A stretch of 64,000 nucleotides of DNA from Beroe ovata (taxonomy: Eukaryota; Ctenophora; Nuda; Beroida; Beroidae), in NCBI GenBank assembly GCA_946803715.1, contig CAMPET010000026.1, positions 397,079-461,078 on the forward strand, read 5' to 3'. The notes under the pieces are model-generated. The model ran no database searches. It was not told the origin of the DNA and worked only from the letters and a program-made list of their open reading frames with translations. The translations under genes were made by a program, and so were the position numbers. Of this stretch, positions 22,762-37,504 are shown piece by piece (position 1 is the first letter of the stretch; each line of letters starts with the position of its first letter).

Positions 22762-25446
22762 ATGGCAAACAAAAATAGGAAGAACAACCAGAAGAACAAG
22801 CCGAATGGGTTTATTTGCTTTGCAAATTCACAGAAAAAGGAACTGGCTTCGCAGTACAATATCCGAGGTTACTCTTTGAATTGCTTGTACATTGTTAACT
22901 TTATTCGAACTTAACTCTTGTGCATTACGTGTGACGTGTCCATTCTATTCTTATCACCTGGAATTAACACTGCAGTCATCTTGACAGCCATTCGATATTC
23001 ATTAGATTTCGTCACGCGCGGTAGCATTTTTCCACAATTTCAGCATGGGTAAAGTACTAATTTTGGCCGGGCCGGGCGCGCGCATAGTGCGTCGCGCCGC
23101 GCATGTATGTTGTACGAGCATTCATGTACAATGTAAACAAAACCATATTTGCTACCATACTCGCTACACTCGCACTTTGTTCAGGTCCACAGATGTTGGT
23201 GCAATTGTGTGACCCACTGTGGAGGAAGCTGACTCCTGATGAAAAGAAAGTGTGGAATCAGAAAGCAAAGGACGAACACGCTAGAAACACGGGTAGAAAG
23301 CCCACTGATCCCGGCCTTAGGATGGATTGTAACAGGAAGATCATATCGGAACGCCAAGACGCTGAGAGGGCGCAGATTCAGCGCAGGAACAGAGAACAAA
23401 GGGTAACTCACCCCTTATTATTTCACTGAATCATTGAATTAGTAGCGGTGTCTTGAAACAACAAATTCCTACCGACCCGGAGTAATTTGAATAACCCCAG
23501 TTCGTGAGAGAAGAACTGGAACGGTGTGGGGAAGTTATGGAAAAGGAGTTCTACATTATAGACGCTCTCTCTATAGTGGAGTATTTGGATGGAGAGTTTG
23601 TGCCGTGTGAAGTGGGCGTGGTCAAGTGTACCATCAGAGATGGGATTATCGGTCATTATCACTTCTTCCCTGATCCTGGACCTCTCAGGTACTGCGACTC
23701 CTAATCATTATAAATCGTCAACATCTGATTCAAGTCTCAGACCGATGATAACCTGTAGTACGTGATATTGTGAAAATTGTGATAGGTGATAACTGTGACT
23801 CTTGTTTCAGGGCCGGATTCTTTGCCGAAGCGCTGGAGCGATGTGATTTGGAACATGAAATTAAACCCAAAGATTTCCCCCTTGCCAGCAATGATTACGA
23901 GCTGGACGTTTCCAAAATGATTGACTTAATGAACCTCCGCTCGCCAAAAACTCCGTTTATCTTCGCCCGATCGAGCGAGGCAAAGAGAGCCGAGAGTTGT
24001 CTTGAATGGTTGGGATTCAGAGTGAACCAGGAGTTCAGACCCAAAGTGATGGAGTTGGAAAGTTTTATTGAAGAGTTGATAACCGCCACACGGAATCAGC
24101 CGCCAACATTCGCTCAAATCAGGAGACTCCTCTTCGAGACCAAGTTTGATTTTGTCCGTGGGAACAGGTGCGATTTCCATAGTCAGACAGACAAGATCGC
24201 GTGCAGCATCGGAAATGTGAAGAAATACCTGTACTTCATGTGCGAGATGCTGTACGATTACTACGAATTTGATCTTCTTGAGGGTCGTCATTTCCCTCTG
24301 GGATACGAGGCTTCGTCCTGCCCCTCACGACCTTCCCTCAGCACTCCATCGTCCATCATTGGAGACGATGGTCTCGATGAAATCTCCTCTCTGGCATCCA
24401 GCTTCTCTATTGGATCATATGAGCACAAACGAAACGTGGAACATCCCAGGAAGCCTGATAATTCATTCTCAAACCGGAAAATTGCAAATGACATTCCAAG
24501 CTCAGGGAGCAGCATTTCTGCGAGAAGCAGCAAGTCACTTCCCAACTCCAGTGCTCCTAACTCTTTCTCTAACATCAACAGTTCCCAATATAGTGACAGC
24601 CACATCCGGACTGCCGACAGTAACGTGACTGACACGTGGTCTATTCACTCAGAGCCACCGCGACGCCCAAACTCTACTGACTGTAGAAAACCGATGTCAA
24701 CTCCCATTAACGCGGCGTATGTGTCTGGGGTGAACTCCTTTGCGTCTGGTGTTTCACCTAGCTACAATCATCCTCAACAGAGAGCAGCACTATATGGCAA
24801 CAGTTCTGTGAAATCCCCACAACAAAACAGCTTACACTACCACTCCCAATCTTTGCACAGCTTCTCCTCTCCTACACATACAAGCCAATATTCCACCAAC
24901 AGCAACACTCCAAACCCTTACAGCAACCCCCCAACCTCTTACAACAACCCATCCAGTCATCATAACAACTCCCTGAGCCCCCACAATATGTCCTCCTCTA
25001 GCCTCCACACAAGCAGCTCCACCTCCTACATAAACAACCCCTCTAACTACAACAACAACAGCAACAGCCTCTCTAGCTACAACAACAGCAACAACAACAA
25101 TAACAATAAAAACCCCTCAAACTACAACAAAAACAGCAACAGCCCCTCTAACTACAACAACAACAGCAACAGCCACTCTTACTACGACAACAGCAACCTA
25201 AAGAGTCTCCCTCCCCACCGTGACTCCATCTCAACTCCACTGACGGGGTTAAGCCCCATCTCATCACTGGGCCGAAGTCGGGGTCGAGGCCTGTCATCAT
25301 CATCGCCTCTCGGTGCCTCCTCCACATTACCTCCCTCAATCCCTACCACTTCGAGGGGCAGGGCAAGGGGCAATGTCCCTGCTGCACCGCTCCCACGGCG
25401 ACCCAATGTCTGCCCGAGTAAAGCGAAGGATAGAACCATTCAGTGA
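22762..25446 (+). CDS. MAEL: Maelstrom paralogue D with long Asn/Ser-rich tail
   Basis: Exons 22762-22867, 23185-23402, 23501-23688 and 23811-25446 join in frame to 715 residues. An HMG box occupies about residues 15-75 (GFICFANSQKKEL, then LWRKLTPDEKKVWNQKAKDE) and is the best preserved of the cluster. Unlike in MAEL-a, an intron splits it. The MAEL domain follows, with FYIIDALSIVEY, Glu in FVPCEVGVVKC, FPDPGPLR, and Cys-His-Cys in RCDFHSQTDKIAC. Its second half is one large exon, where MAEL-a and MAEL-c have several, so introns were lost or gained. The last 430 or so residues are low complexity, with Asn, Ser and Tyr repeats. PRKP, PPRRP and LPRRP motifs and RGR stretches (GRSRGRG, SRGRARG) are present. 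Likely role: piRNA-linked silencing. Confidence 0.88.
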
Positions 25447-26390
25447 CTCTGTATTACACCTGTATTATATGTTAATGTGTTCTGTTAGGTTTTTAAATCG
25501 AGAGTTATCTTATCCATATCCAGTAGCATTAGTTTGTGTTGCTACTAGTTATGGTTATTGAATGTGCTTGTTTGGTTGATCGTTTCATTGTTTGATATCG
25601 TGTTTATAAGTTGAAGTTATCTATTTGATTCTTTGTAGAGGGTTTGTTTCTTACTGTAATATGATGGTGAACGTTGCGACAGGTCTCGAATGCTATAAAG
25701 GATGAAATCTTATTGACCATTTAGTTTGTGAGAAAACATTAACTGTAAACATTAACTCAATTTTCAGTGTTTTACATGTTTTCTTACTTGTTTTCTCACT
25801 TCCCGTTCGTATATATGTTCTCTTACTTCGTTTGCTGTTGTACGAAGCTTTATTATATGCTTCATGATGTCTCTTTTGACTCTGTTTACTCTGATGTCTT
25901 TGTTTGAACTGAAGCGAAATCTCGATCAGAAACTCCAAATGTTTGTGGAGCGTATTATCGTAGCTTCCCCCACTAATGTACTGATGCTACCCGTTGCAAG
26001 TCTCTATGACCTTCGGCTGGTGCGCGACCACGCCCAATGGGCGTGGTCATCGGAAATGGGTGAAGGCAAGGTCGTAGAGACATGAGACCTTGACTAAAGT
26101 TATCCTTTTTCTACGGTTTATATTTGATTAGAACACTTCCACGAAGCTATCTCATCTCTTTCTTCCTCAAAATGGCAATTTTAAGAATTTTACCTGTATA
26201 AGCAACATGGAAAAATGGGCGTGGCATGTGCAGGCATTTCCCGACCGAGTTGGACCAAAAAATTTTTTGTGGGTGATTTTGAGGCTAGGGAGCAATGGAT
26301 GAGCAGGGGTTCGCATTGATTGGAGAAACTCGGGTTTTTTTGGTTCGCCCTATTATCCACCATTCCTCCCTCAGCATAGCGCGATGTGAA
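25447..26390. other. Intergenic region after MAEL-d
   Basis: Nothing supportable. A short inverted motif surrounds a gcgacc-acgcccaatgggcgtgg palindrome near 26022-26047. Confidence 0.45.
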
Positions 26391-27057
26391 GCTGGGCTGA
26401 GGATGTAGTGGTTATACCAGCTGGTGCTCAGATACCCGCTCCCCAACCAACACAACCTCGTGTTGAAGGTGGTGTCAGTGCGGAGCAGAGAGATCTCCTC
26501 CCCAGGTAGAATAATTCTCATTCACAACTGAATTTTTGAAAAAAAAGAACTTTTGGCTGATTGTGACATACAAAACTTTTGAGGTTCTCTTGTTTCACGC
26601 TCAATATAGTGCTAGCCCATTGTCTGTCATTGAAGCTAATGATATAGCTGATTATTGATAGCTGATTATTGATCGTCTCATAATCACAGGGAGGGCGTGG
26701 CAAACTTCATTTCCCCGATTGACACCACCACCATTTCTCCGAGCCCACTCAGCCAGCATCCTGTGTTTTCAGGGACATGGTGGACTTTATTCAGCCTGCA
26801 CGGGTGAGCAGAAATAGGAGAATGTCGTCACGAATCTGTGCCCTGATAGTGATCTGTGCTCAGATGAAATATGTGGTTTCAAGTAAAGATTAGCCAATCT
26901 GTTAATGCCCGATTATTTTCAGTTTGTCTTCACATTAGCTGATCGTGTTAACTACGTACAGCAAGCACTGGACTGGATGAGGCAACAGGCAGGTGGTGCT
27001 CACCACATCGTGACATCATCATTGCGATATCATCACATGGCGACAGCATCAATATGA
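26391..27057 (+). CDS. Unrecognised spliced gene fragment
   Basis: Three possible exons (about 26391-26515, 26773-26803, 26923-27057) join in frame with GT-AG sites. They encode a product containing EDVVVIPAGAQIPAPQP, then LLPRDMVDFIQPARFVF, then TLADRVNYVQQALDWMRQQ. The last part could instead splice from 26993 into an exon ending near 27143 (DELMLSQLPN). No start codon is evident and I recognise no family. An alternative reading of the first exon in another frame (LYQLVLRYPLPNQHNLVLK) is also open, so the frame is not secure. Confidence 0.3.
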
Positions 27058-27249
27058 CGTCATCACGGACTACACTGAGAGAAGGTGGAATCTAGGGAGG
27101 GGATCACTCAGAGACGAGCTCATGTTGTCACAACTCCCCAACAGTAAGTGGACACGTGATTGTGTTGTTCACATCTCTGCATACCTCTGCATTATATAGT
27201 GATTATCCGTATCACAGTGTGAGTGTGTGTGAGTGTGCTCCGGTGAAAT

Positions 27250-27785
27250 TCGTGAACAAGCCTACATGACGACTTCATGCACATTGGACATTGGTCTCAA
27301 ACCTTTGACACCACTGCGTATCGTGACTTAGGAAACTGACTATGGAATGTGTTAACACCAATAACAGGCCTTTATGACGATTGTGTACCTCTTTCGTCAC
27401 AATTCGTTGACACCACTGCATAACTATGACGTAGGAATGCTCACTTTGCTTTTCGTTGACACCAGTTCGTCAAGACAGGCCATTTAACAAATGGAGGGTC
27501 ACACGTCACTACTTGCTGACACCGCTGCATGGCCGTGACGAAGGAATGCGGACTATGGAAATCGTTGACACCATTTCGTCAGAACAAGCATGTATGACGA
27601 TTGAATACCTCTTTCGTCACAACTTGCTGACACCACTGCATAGCTCCGCAATTCGTTGACACCAGTTTGTCAGAACAGGCGCTATGACGTAGAGATCAAT
27701 TCGTCACTGCTTACTGACATCACTGCGTGACTATGACGTAGCAATGCTGACTAGGGAAATCGTTGACACCAGTCTGTTACTGTTG
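27250..27785. repeat. Degenerate tandem array of roughly 110-120 bp units
   Basis: Four to five imperfect units share words such as cgttgacaccagttcgtca, gaacaggc, ctgacaccactgcata and tatgacgtaggaatgc. Point changes and small indels blur the period. Confidence 0.7.
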
Positions 27786-28115
27786 GTCTGTTACAGCCAG
27801 TGTCACACACCATGCATATATACACACACATGCATGCACATGGACGTACTCCATGCACACAACTTTTACTAGGAATTATAGTATGTCACATACAACTGCA
27901 TGAGCTATCAGTATCATGTGAGTGTGTGTATGATTAAAGTATTCATCCCAAGAAGTAATTTACTTCTTTACCATGACCTCAGACTTGTTGAAAACCTGCT
28001 GACATGTTTGAACTAAACAACAAACCCCGGCATTCCTTGGACTCCGTCCAATTTTCATACACACCTGACTGAAGGGGAATCAGTTTGTTGATATCGTCTT
28101 CCTACTTCCATGCAG

Positions 28116-28255
28116 TGCGCACTGTGCGCACACACACAGCCTCATCCCCACACAACACCACTACCACAGACACAGTACACAAGCACACAGTACACAAGCA
28201 CACAGTACACACACAGACACACGCGCACACACACTCACACACAATACATTGAACA
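28116..28255. repeat. CA-rich low-complexity repeat
   Basis: Short (CA)n runs with an internal (acacaagcacacagt) repeat. Confidence 0.8.
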
Positions 28256-28338
28256 TACAGTTGAACACCAATTCGTAGCCCGTTATTACGTGAGTCGATC
28301 CCACTTAATCTCAGAATGTTTTCGTATGGTTGAACTTG

Positions 28339-31185
28339 ATGATAAAATTTCTCTCTGAGGAGCTTTTGGTTAAAATTTTCTGCTTTCTTTCGCCACTGGT
28401 AAGAATAGAGCTGTTTCTATTTTCAACTATAAATAACATTGAACTGCATAACAATATCAAACAGAAATGGTCACATAACATCTATCCTTATAGTTTCTCC
28501 CAGCTAAGCTTTTTGACTAAATGTTCAGATATTCCAATGAGATTCATTGACGTCAGATTATTTTGATTGTTCAGATGCCGATGAGCATTAAGATTGAGTA
28601 TTAAAATCCAGCATTATCATCAATAGCAGCACCATTCACTCTCAGGAACTTGTTAATCAAGTGGGTCTGGTGTGCAAGAGATGGCGGAAGATTAGCTGTG
28701 ACCACAAGGTGTGGTCGACACTCGACCTCTACCTCCACCACTCTATCCGGGAGAGCGTGGTGAGGAGTATAGTGAGGTTGCACCCCCACCCCACCCGGCT
28801 CATTCTACGTCACAGACACGACCTCTCGGGGAGAACACTCGTGTGGTGCTTCTTCCATCTGAAACACCTCCGGTCACTCGACCTTAGCCACTGTCATCAG
28901 GTTTACTTGTCAAAGTCATGTTATTGTCACACAAGTGTGAGTCAAGGCTAGCGACTATTTCATTTCATAGGTCCCTGTATTAGCTGTGATCCTATCACCG
29001 TTTTATAGGTTCCTGCATTATCATTGATTATTGCATTGTGTTAGTCGGGATACCGTGATCTACAGGACAATCTGTGTCTGCAATACATTTCTTTGCAGCA
29101 ATATTTGGCCCATATATTTCCAAATCTAATACCCTGCAGGTTAACCCCCGGATAGTTAGTGCAATAGTACAGTTCTGTAAGAATCTCCGTCATCTCAACG
29201 TTGACGGGTGTCCGGGATTCGACAACGAGTGTCTGCTCATCCTGACCGGGTGCCGGAAACTGCGACACCTCAGCTTCTCCGAGTGCGAGACTGTCACTGA
29301 TTTCGGGGTGAACGCCATGGCATCGTTCCTGCCCAAGTTGGATTCCGTTCTGTGTGACGGAGTGCTGGCGCTACATGATGAGTTCATACAAACGTGGGTA
29401 GGGTGTGACAGGGTTTAGTATACCGGAAACAATACCCTTGTTTAAAATACCGGAAAAATGCCCGGATATAGCGAGAAATGTTTGATGACTGTCAAAGATT
29501 ATCCGTTACTGATGACATTACATAGTATGTAAGATACTATTGCAGAAATAGTATGTAGTCACCTCAGCATTGAGCAATAGTATTGCTCAAACCGAGGTGG
29601 CAATACCTTCACTTGACCGCGAATCAAGGAATTTTGGTTTGATTGTCATGTCATGATCCCACCTCAGGATGATAACCAAGAAGTGTAACACAATCACTGA
29701 TCTCCAGCTGGACGGGGGTAACTTGACTGATGAGGGAGTGGAGATGATAGCAGAGGTATGTGTGTGTGTGTGTGTGTGNNNNNNNNNNNNNNNNNNNNNN
29801 NNNNNNNNNNNNNNNNNNNNNNNNNNNNNNNNNNNNNNNNNNNNNNNNNNNNNNNNNNNNNNNNNNNNNNNNNNNNNNNNNNNNNNNNNNNNNNNNNNNN
29901 NNNNNNNNNNNNNNNNNNNNNNNNNNNNNNNNNNNNNNNNNNNNNNNNNNNNNNNNNNNNNNNNNNNNNNNNNNNNNNNNNNNNNNNNNNNNNNNNNNNN
30001 NNNNNNNNNNNNNGTGTGTGTGTGTGTGAATGTATTATGCGACTATACTGCTAGTCTAAAAGTACTACAAGTGTCAGTAGAGTGTATCTTCATCTTGGGA
30101 GTGTAGACGCGTGGTGTGCAAGCGTGGTGTGCAAGCGTGGGAACACAGCGGGGTCATACTCATTAAAGTGATCATACCATCAGTAACACCATTTCTAGTT
30201 CAAAATAAACCTCCACAAGTCAATGTTTTCCCCAGCTGATATATCTGCGACGGTTGCGTATACAGTACTGCGACAACCTGAGTGACGATGCTATCCTCGA
30301 CTTTCATCTACTCCGATACTTGGAGGAGCTATCCCTCACGCGAGCTCACTCCTTCACTTCGCGGGGCATTGTGGCAGCGTTCTCTAGACCCAGGCATTTC
30401 ATCAGGATTGTCGAAATCACAGAGTGCAGTGAGTACCCAGAGTTATTTCTGCGTGCAGTACATTAGTTGACAATTTCTTGAGCCCTGATGATACCAGGCT
30501 GCGCATGACCAATAACATTCATTTAAGCGACCATATTGTGTGAGCTTTGAAAACACCATCCCGATTTCATGATATCCAATTTTAGATTCCGAAGAGTCGC
30601 CTAATTAGGAAAGAACTGAAGCTGATCTTGATAACCCCCCCGCCCCTAGGTGGGCTGGATGATGCGGGTGTGACAGCAATTGGACGATCATCGCCCAACC
30701 TGACCCACCTCAACATATCGTGGAGTGTGAATGTAACTGATGAGGGCATGGCCAACTTTCTGGACCGAGTGCCGCACCTCACGGTAAGAGAAGATGAGGG
30801 GGACGACGGGAGGGGGGACTGGAGTGGAGCTTCGTCCCTCGTATCAATTCTCACTAATTCAATCTCTCATTCTTGACATTACGGTGTTTGAGACACTCCT
30901 AATTCATCCCTCCCCCAGAATCTGAAGGTGCAGTGTGTGCGACAGTTGTGCGAGTTTGTGCTCCTCATCCCGGCATACAACCCCGCCCTGGTCCACCTCA
31001 ATGTTGTGTCCTGTTCCCTCATCCGAGAACAGGATCTCGTCACACTTTCATCCCAACTTCCTGATCTGGAAATAGCGTACAACAGGGACCTGGGATGCTC
31101 GCCCAAGTGTAACAAGATTCTACGGTACTTTGATGTCATGTCCCCCCGGCAGTTTGCAAAGATGGATCATAAGGTCAGAGGATGA
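28339..31185 (+). CDS. F-box/leucine-rich-repeat protein (FBXL type)
   Basis: FBXL proteins are substrate receptors of SCF ubiquitin ligases: the F-box binds Skp1 and the LRRs bind the target. Exons 28339-28398, 28646-28900, 29140-29393, 29668-29755, 30236-30428, 30650-30783 and 30919-31185 join in frame to 416 residues. The F-box occupies residues 4-46 (FLSEELLVKIFCFLSPLELV, then GLVCKRWRKIS). Cysteine-containing LRRs of about 26 residues follow, for example LRHLNVDGCPGFDNECLLIL and LTHLNISWSVNVTDEGMANF. An N gap in intron 4 (29779-30013, inside a TG microsatellite) does not break the frame. I cannot assign a specific FBXL orthologue. The start is the first ATG in frame with the F-box. Confidence 0.82.
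29757..30028. repeat. TG microsatellite with 235-bp N gap
   Basis: (TG)n flanks on both sides show that the assembly broke in a long dinucleotide repeat within intron 4 of the F-box gene. The gap covers 29779-30013. Confidence 0.95.
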
Positions 31186-32167
31186 ACCATGAAAAAGTCA
31201 ACTTGTTGACAAGGTTGACAGGTTGACACGTTAGACCTTAACACGTCAAACAGAGACTGAGAAGAGTAATTCCCAGGACACAAAAAAACTGAGTCTGCCA
31301 AGTTTCTCTCTGTGTACGAAGCTCAAATTGGGAATTAGAGAGTGAGGAACTTTGAGAGACAAATATTACTCTGCCCTACTCTTCTTTTTGGAAGTTTGAG
31401 TGAAGTGACCCTTCACATAGATCTAAAACTGATTGTGAGAGACACTGATATGATTTGAGATTGAGATGCCTAATCAAATTCAATAATCAAAATATCACAG
31501 GACACTCTTCCAGTGCCTTTAATCATTGATGTTATGTTGTTATTTGCTCTTTCTGATTTTATTTTTATTTTTATGAATATTGAACCGATTTTAATTAAAT
31601 TTAAATTGAATTTGATGATTTATTTGAAAGAGCTACGTTGATCATTATGCGTTTATGCTCAACTCAAATCTAAATCGCCTTCTCTCGGTCCTCGGATGTA
31701 TACAGATCAAGTAAAAGAAGTTGAACTTTAACTTTATCAACTTAACTTGAGTTGAACTTTCATTTAACTTTGAGTTGTTCATTTGACTCATTATGAATAT
31801 GATTAAGTTTATTCATTTGATTTTGACTTGAGAGGTTTCAAAAAGTTGAGAAATTTTGAAACCTCATTTCAAATTTAGTATATCCCTTGGACTCTTAATT
31901 ATGTGATAAATTTTGCGCTTTTAGCTTTAGTCTTTAAAATTGATCATATAATGTTCATTGTTCTTCAAAATTTATTTATCGAGATTCGAAATTTCATTNT
32001 TCACTGAGTAGAACAGGGGCGCGCAACGTGTGCACAGATAACATCCGACAACAGATAAATGCAAATGCTCATGCTTTCATTTCTATGAGTATTTGTAGCA
32101 TTGATCCAATCTGCATTCTGCGCACCCTAGCTTCAGAGCTGCAGATATGATGTGAGCAGTGACTGAG

Positions 32168-32266
32168 TTGTCAGATGTTCATGTTAGGTTACCTGATCCT
32201 GACCTGTTTCTCGCGCGAGCGCGCCTTCATCGAAGGCCGAAACAGAGGTCAGATAAAATCTGACAA
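32168..32266. mobile_element. 99-bp foldback (MITE-like) element
   Basis: Starts ttgtcagatgtt and ends aaaatctgacaa. Inner parts (cctgtttctcgcgcg, tcatcgaaggccgaaacag) match the element at 53327-53441. Flanks tgactgag and tgactgac look like an 8-bp target-site duplication with one change. It has no coding capacity. Confidence 0.75.
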
Positions 32267-32425
32267 TGACTGACCACTTGTCAGATGTTATCTGACCTGC
32301 TAGAAGTTGAAGTAGCTGAGCTGTTTCTGATTTCTCGCGCGCGCGTGATCGAGAAACACTAACAGCTACTGCTAGACTAAGACAGTGCAGGTCAGGTAAC
32401 AAGTAAGCATGAGCACTGAGCTGCA

Positions 32426-32523
32426 ACCAGTACCAGAATCACTATAACACAGTAACACTAACAGTGACTTAACTGTTAAGTCACTGTTAGCTGTTACTGT
32501 GTTATAGTGATACTGGTTCTGGT
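32426..32523. repeat. Long near-perfect palindrome, arms about 48 bp
   Basis: Left arm 32426-32473 and right arm 32475-32523 are reverse complements except for about three differences, around a single central base. The core is cagtgacttaac-t-gttaagtcactg. It could fold as a hairpin in RNA or DNA. Confidence 0.9.
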
Positions 32524-33081
32524 TAAGTTAACAGCAGTTGCATTGATCAACATCTTAAATCTATACATCAGTTGTCGGATGTCATCATTCCTTTTTTAGT
32601 AGTTTTTGGCCAGTCTTCATGAAACGAAACAGTGGAGCGGACACTGGCAGACTGGCTGTATCAGCGGCTGAGCGGCCTGTATTGATGCTGGGCGACCAAG
32701 GGCGAATTCAAACGTTCTCATATCAAAAACATCAGGCTTTAAGTACGATGTAAATCGAAAATAACATCTTCAATAACAACAGTTTCAATTAAATATTGTT
32801 ATCCAAACTAAAAAAGATTAACAATTATAGTTGTGTAACGATAGTTAAAAATGATAATTTCATAACGACTTAATACATTGGCAAAAATCCTTTATTGTCG
32901 CATCACCCAACCCGAAATTATGTGTTAAAAAACGCGATAAAAATTTTGGACTTTTACATTTCATAAAGTTCATCTGACAGTTTCATGATGACATCACTCT
33001 TTAAGTTTATCTGAAGTCTATCTATGATTTATCAATCAAGTGATCCATCAAGTGATCCACTAAGTGATCGGTAAGTGAGTG

Positions 33082-36203
<3,122 letters not shown>

Positions 36204-36850
36204 CTTCTTGCGGTTTGTATCGTGTGAGGAAGAGGGTTTGGAGGAGGAGGGTTTCCCAGTTGAGGATGAGGAGGAGTGTCGAGTGGATCGAACTGGGAGG
36301 GTTTGCTCTACATAACTAGGTAAGGTAGCGGGTTTGAGTCATGCGAACATTTACCATGCAGTCGGGAACATTGTATTTAGTGGAATCGAATCATTCTGTT
36401 ACAAGTTCGGAATTGAGTGGAATTTGGCACTAAATGAGGTAACTTTTGTATATATTTGAATATTTCATTGCCCAAGCCTCATATGGGAACACGGCGAACA
36501 AATTTGAAAATACAATGTTCCCAAGATGGTTCCCAATGCTTTCCACAGCTTTCAGCAAACAACGAAAGCACTGAAACCTCAATGTAGAATGCTGAGTAAC
36601 AAAATAAATAGGAGCACCGAGCATCTAATCGAAGTGCATAATATCTAAAAACATATCAAAATAACATTTTAATGCAGCATTACGGAATATGCACGAAGAA
36701 ATCAAAACAAAATGGAACTGAACAATTAATAAATCCATGAAATCAAAAACAAAACTCATACAAAAGAAACGATGAATTACATGAAAATTATGTGATTGAT
36801 AAAAACTAATCAATGAATTTGAAGGTAAACAATCTCTCCAAATTTTTACG
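36204..36850. other. Region between SPAST and the Ser/Gly-rich gene
   Basis: On the minus strand, 36204-36340 is an open Ser/Pro-rich extension of the spastin frame (SSSTGKPSSSKPSSSHD). The rest is AT-rich and I see no gene in it. Confidence 0.5.
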
Positions 36851-37504
36851 TCAACAGTGACAAATCGTACATAAATTCACAACACTGTTAGAAAGATAAA
36901 TCCACAAACAGATTAAACCTCTCTCAGACTCTCCCTCTCGGCCTCGTTTCAGTGGGTATGTGTTTGCCAGAGGATCTGCTTTCTGTCCCATATTCTGTCC
37001 CATATTCTGTCCCATATTCTGTCCAGTATCGGGCCGCCTCTCCCCTGAACTCTCCCCCCTTCTGCACAAGAAGGCACTATCACTCTTGTGTCGCGGTTTG
37101 ACTGGCTGCCGAAGCACATCTAACACAGACACAGGCGGATCACTCATCTGAGAGTTGAATGCTCCACCCTGTCTACCGCTAGCACTCCCACTGGCAGCAC
37201 TCCCACTGGCAGCACTCCCACTACTCCCACTCCCATGACTACTTCCCGGACTTGTCTGCCCCGTGAGACGCCTCGGTCTCGAGCTCAGCGAGGTGCTGGT
37301 CAGGTGGTCGGGGGCAGGGGGTGGGGCTACCACCCTCGTGTCTCGGAGTTGACGGAGAGTTGCCTCATCTCTGAGAAAAAAAGAGAGTGTCACGTGATTT
37401 GACCAGGGTTCAACTGTAAGAACGATGCTAAATGAAATACAGCTGTCAACATATCCTGCTACTTACAGAGTTGCTGCTCGTTTACTAGGTTCATTCCCTG
37501 ACAT
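36851..37504 (-). CDS. Unrecognised Ser/Gly-rich 185-residue protein
   Basis: Two exons (37467-37504 and 36851-37370, phase-2 junction, GT-AG) encode 185 residues starting MSGNEPSKRAATL. The region after the junction reads DEATLRQLRDTRVVAPPPAP. A Gly/Ala/Ser repeat (GSAASGSAASGSASG) sits in the middle. Later come SVLDVLRQPVKPRHKSDSAF and a four-residue repeat (NMGQ, three copies plus a partial one) encoded by a 12-bp tandem repeat. The C-terminus is hydrophobic with cysteines (LICLWIYLSNSVVNLCTICHC). I recognise no family. The conserved-looking blocks at both ends of the disordered middle suggest a real protein. Confidence 0.6.
36983..37022. repeat. 12-bp coding tandem repeat
   Basis: Three copies of ctgtcccatatt, with a partial fourth, encode NMGQ repeats on the minus strand. 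Confidence 0.85.

Larger units (their letters stand above)
27058..28338. other. Repeat-rich intergenic region before the FBXL gene
   Basis: Includes a degenerate tandem array (27250-27785) and a CA/AC-rich stretch (28116-28255). No gene seen. Confidence 0.5.
31186..33081. other. Convergent intergenic region, FBXL to SPAST
   Basis: AT-rich, with 3' UTR sequence presumed at both ends. It contains a fragment of the GC-rich repeat near 32010, a foldback element (32168-32266), further family fragments (32277-32360) and a long palindrome (32426-32523). No gene seen. A single N lies at 31999. Confidence 0.55.

Noticed and set aside
26285-26521. 78-codon minus-strand ORF with many Trp/Tyr
   Set aside because: The plus strand offers an equally open, splice-consistent alternative, and neither matches a family. 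The minus frame has no exon partners.
29669-30106. Plus ORF running through the N gap
   Set aside because: It reads through (TG)n and Ns. The real exon ends at 29755 with a gtatgt donor.
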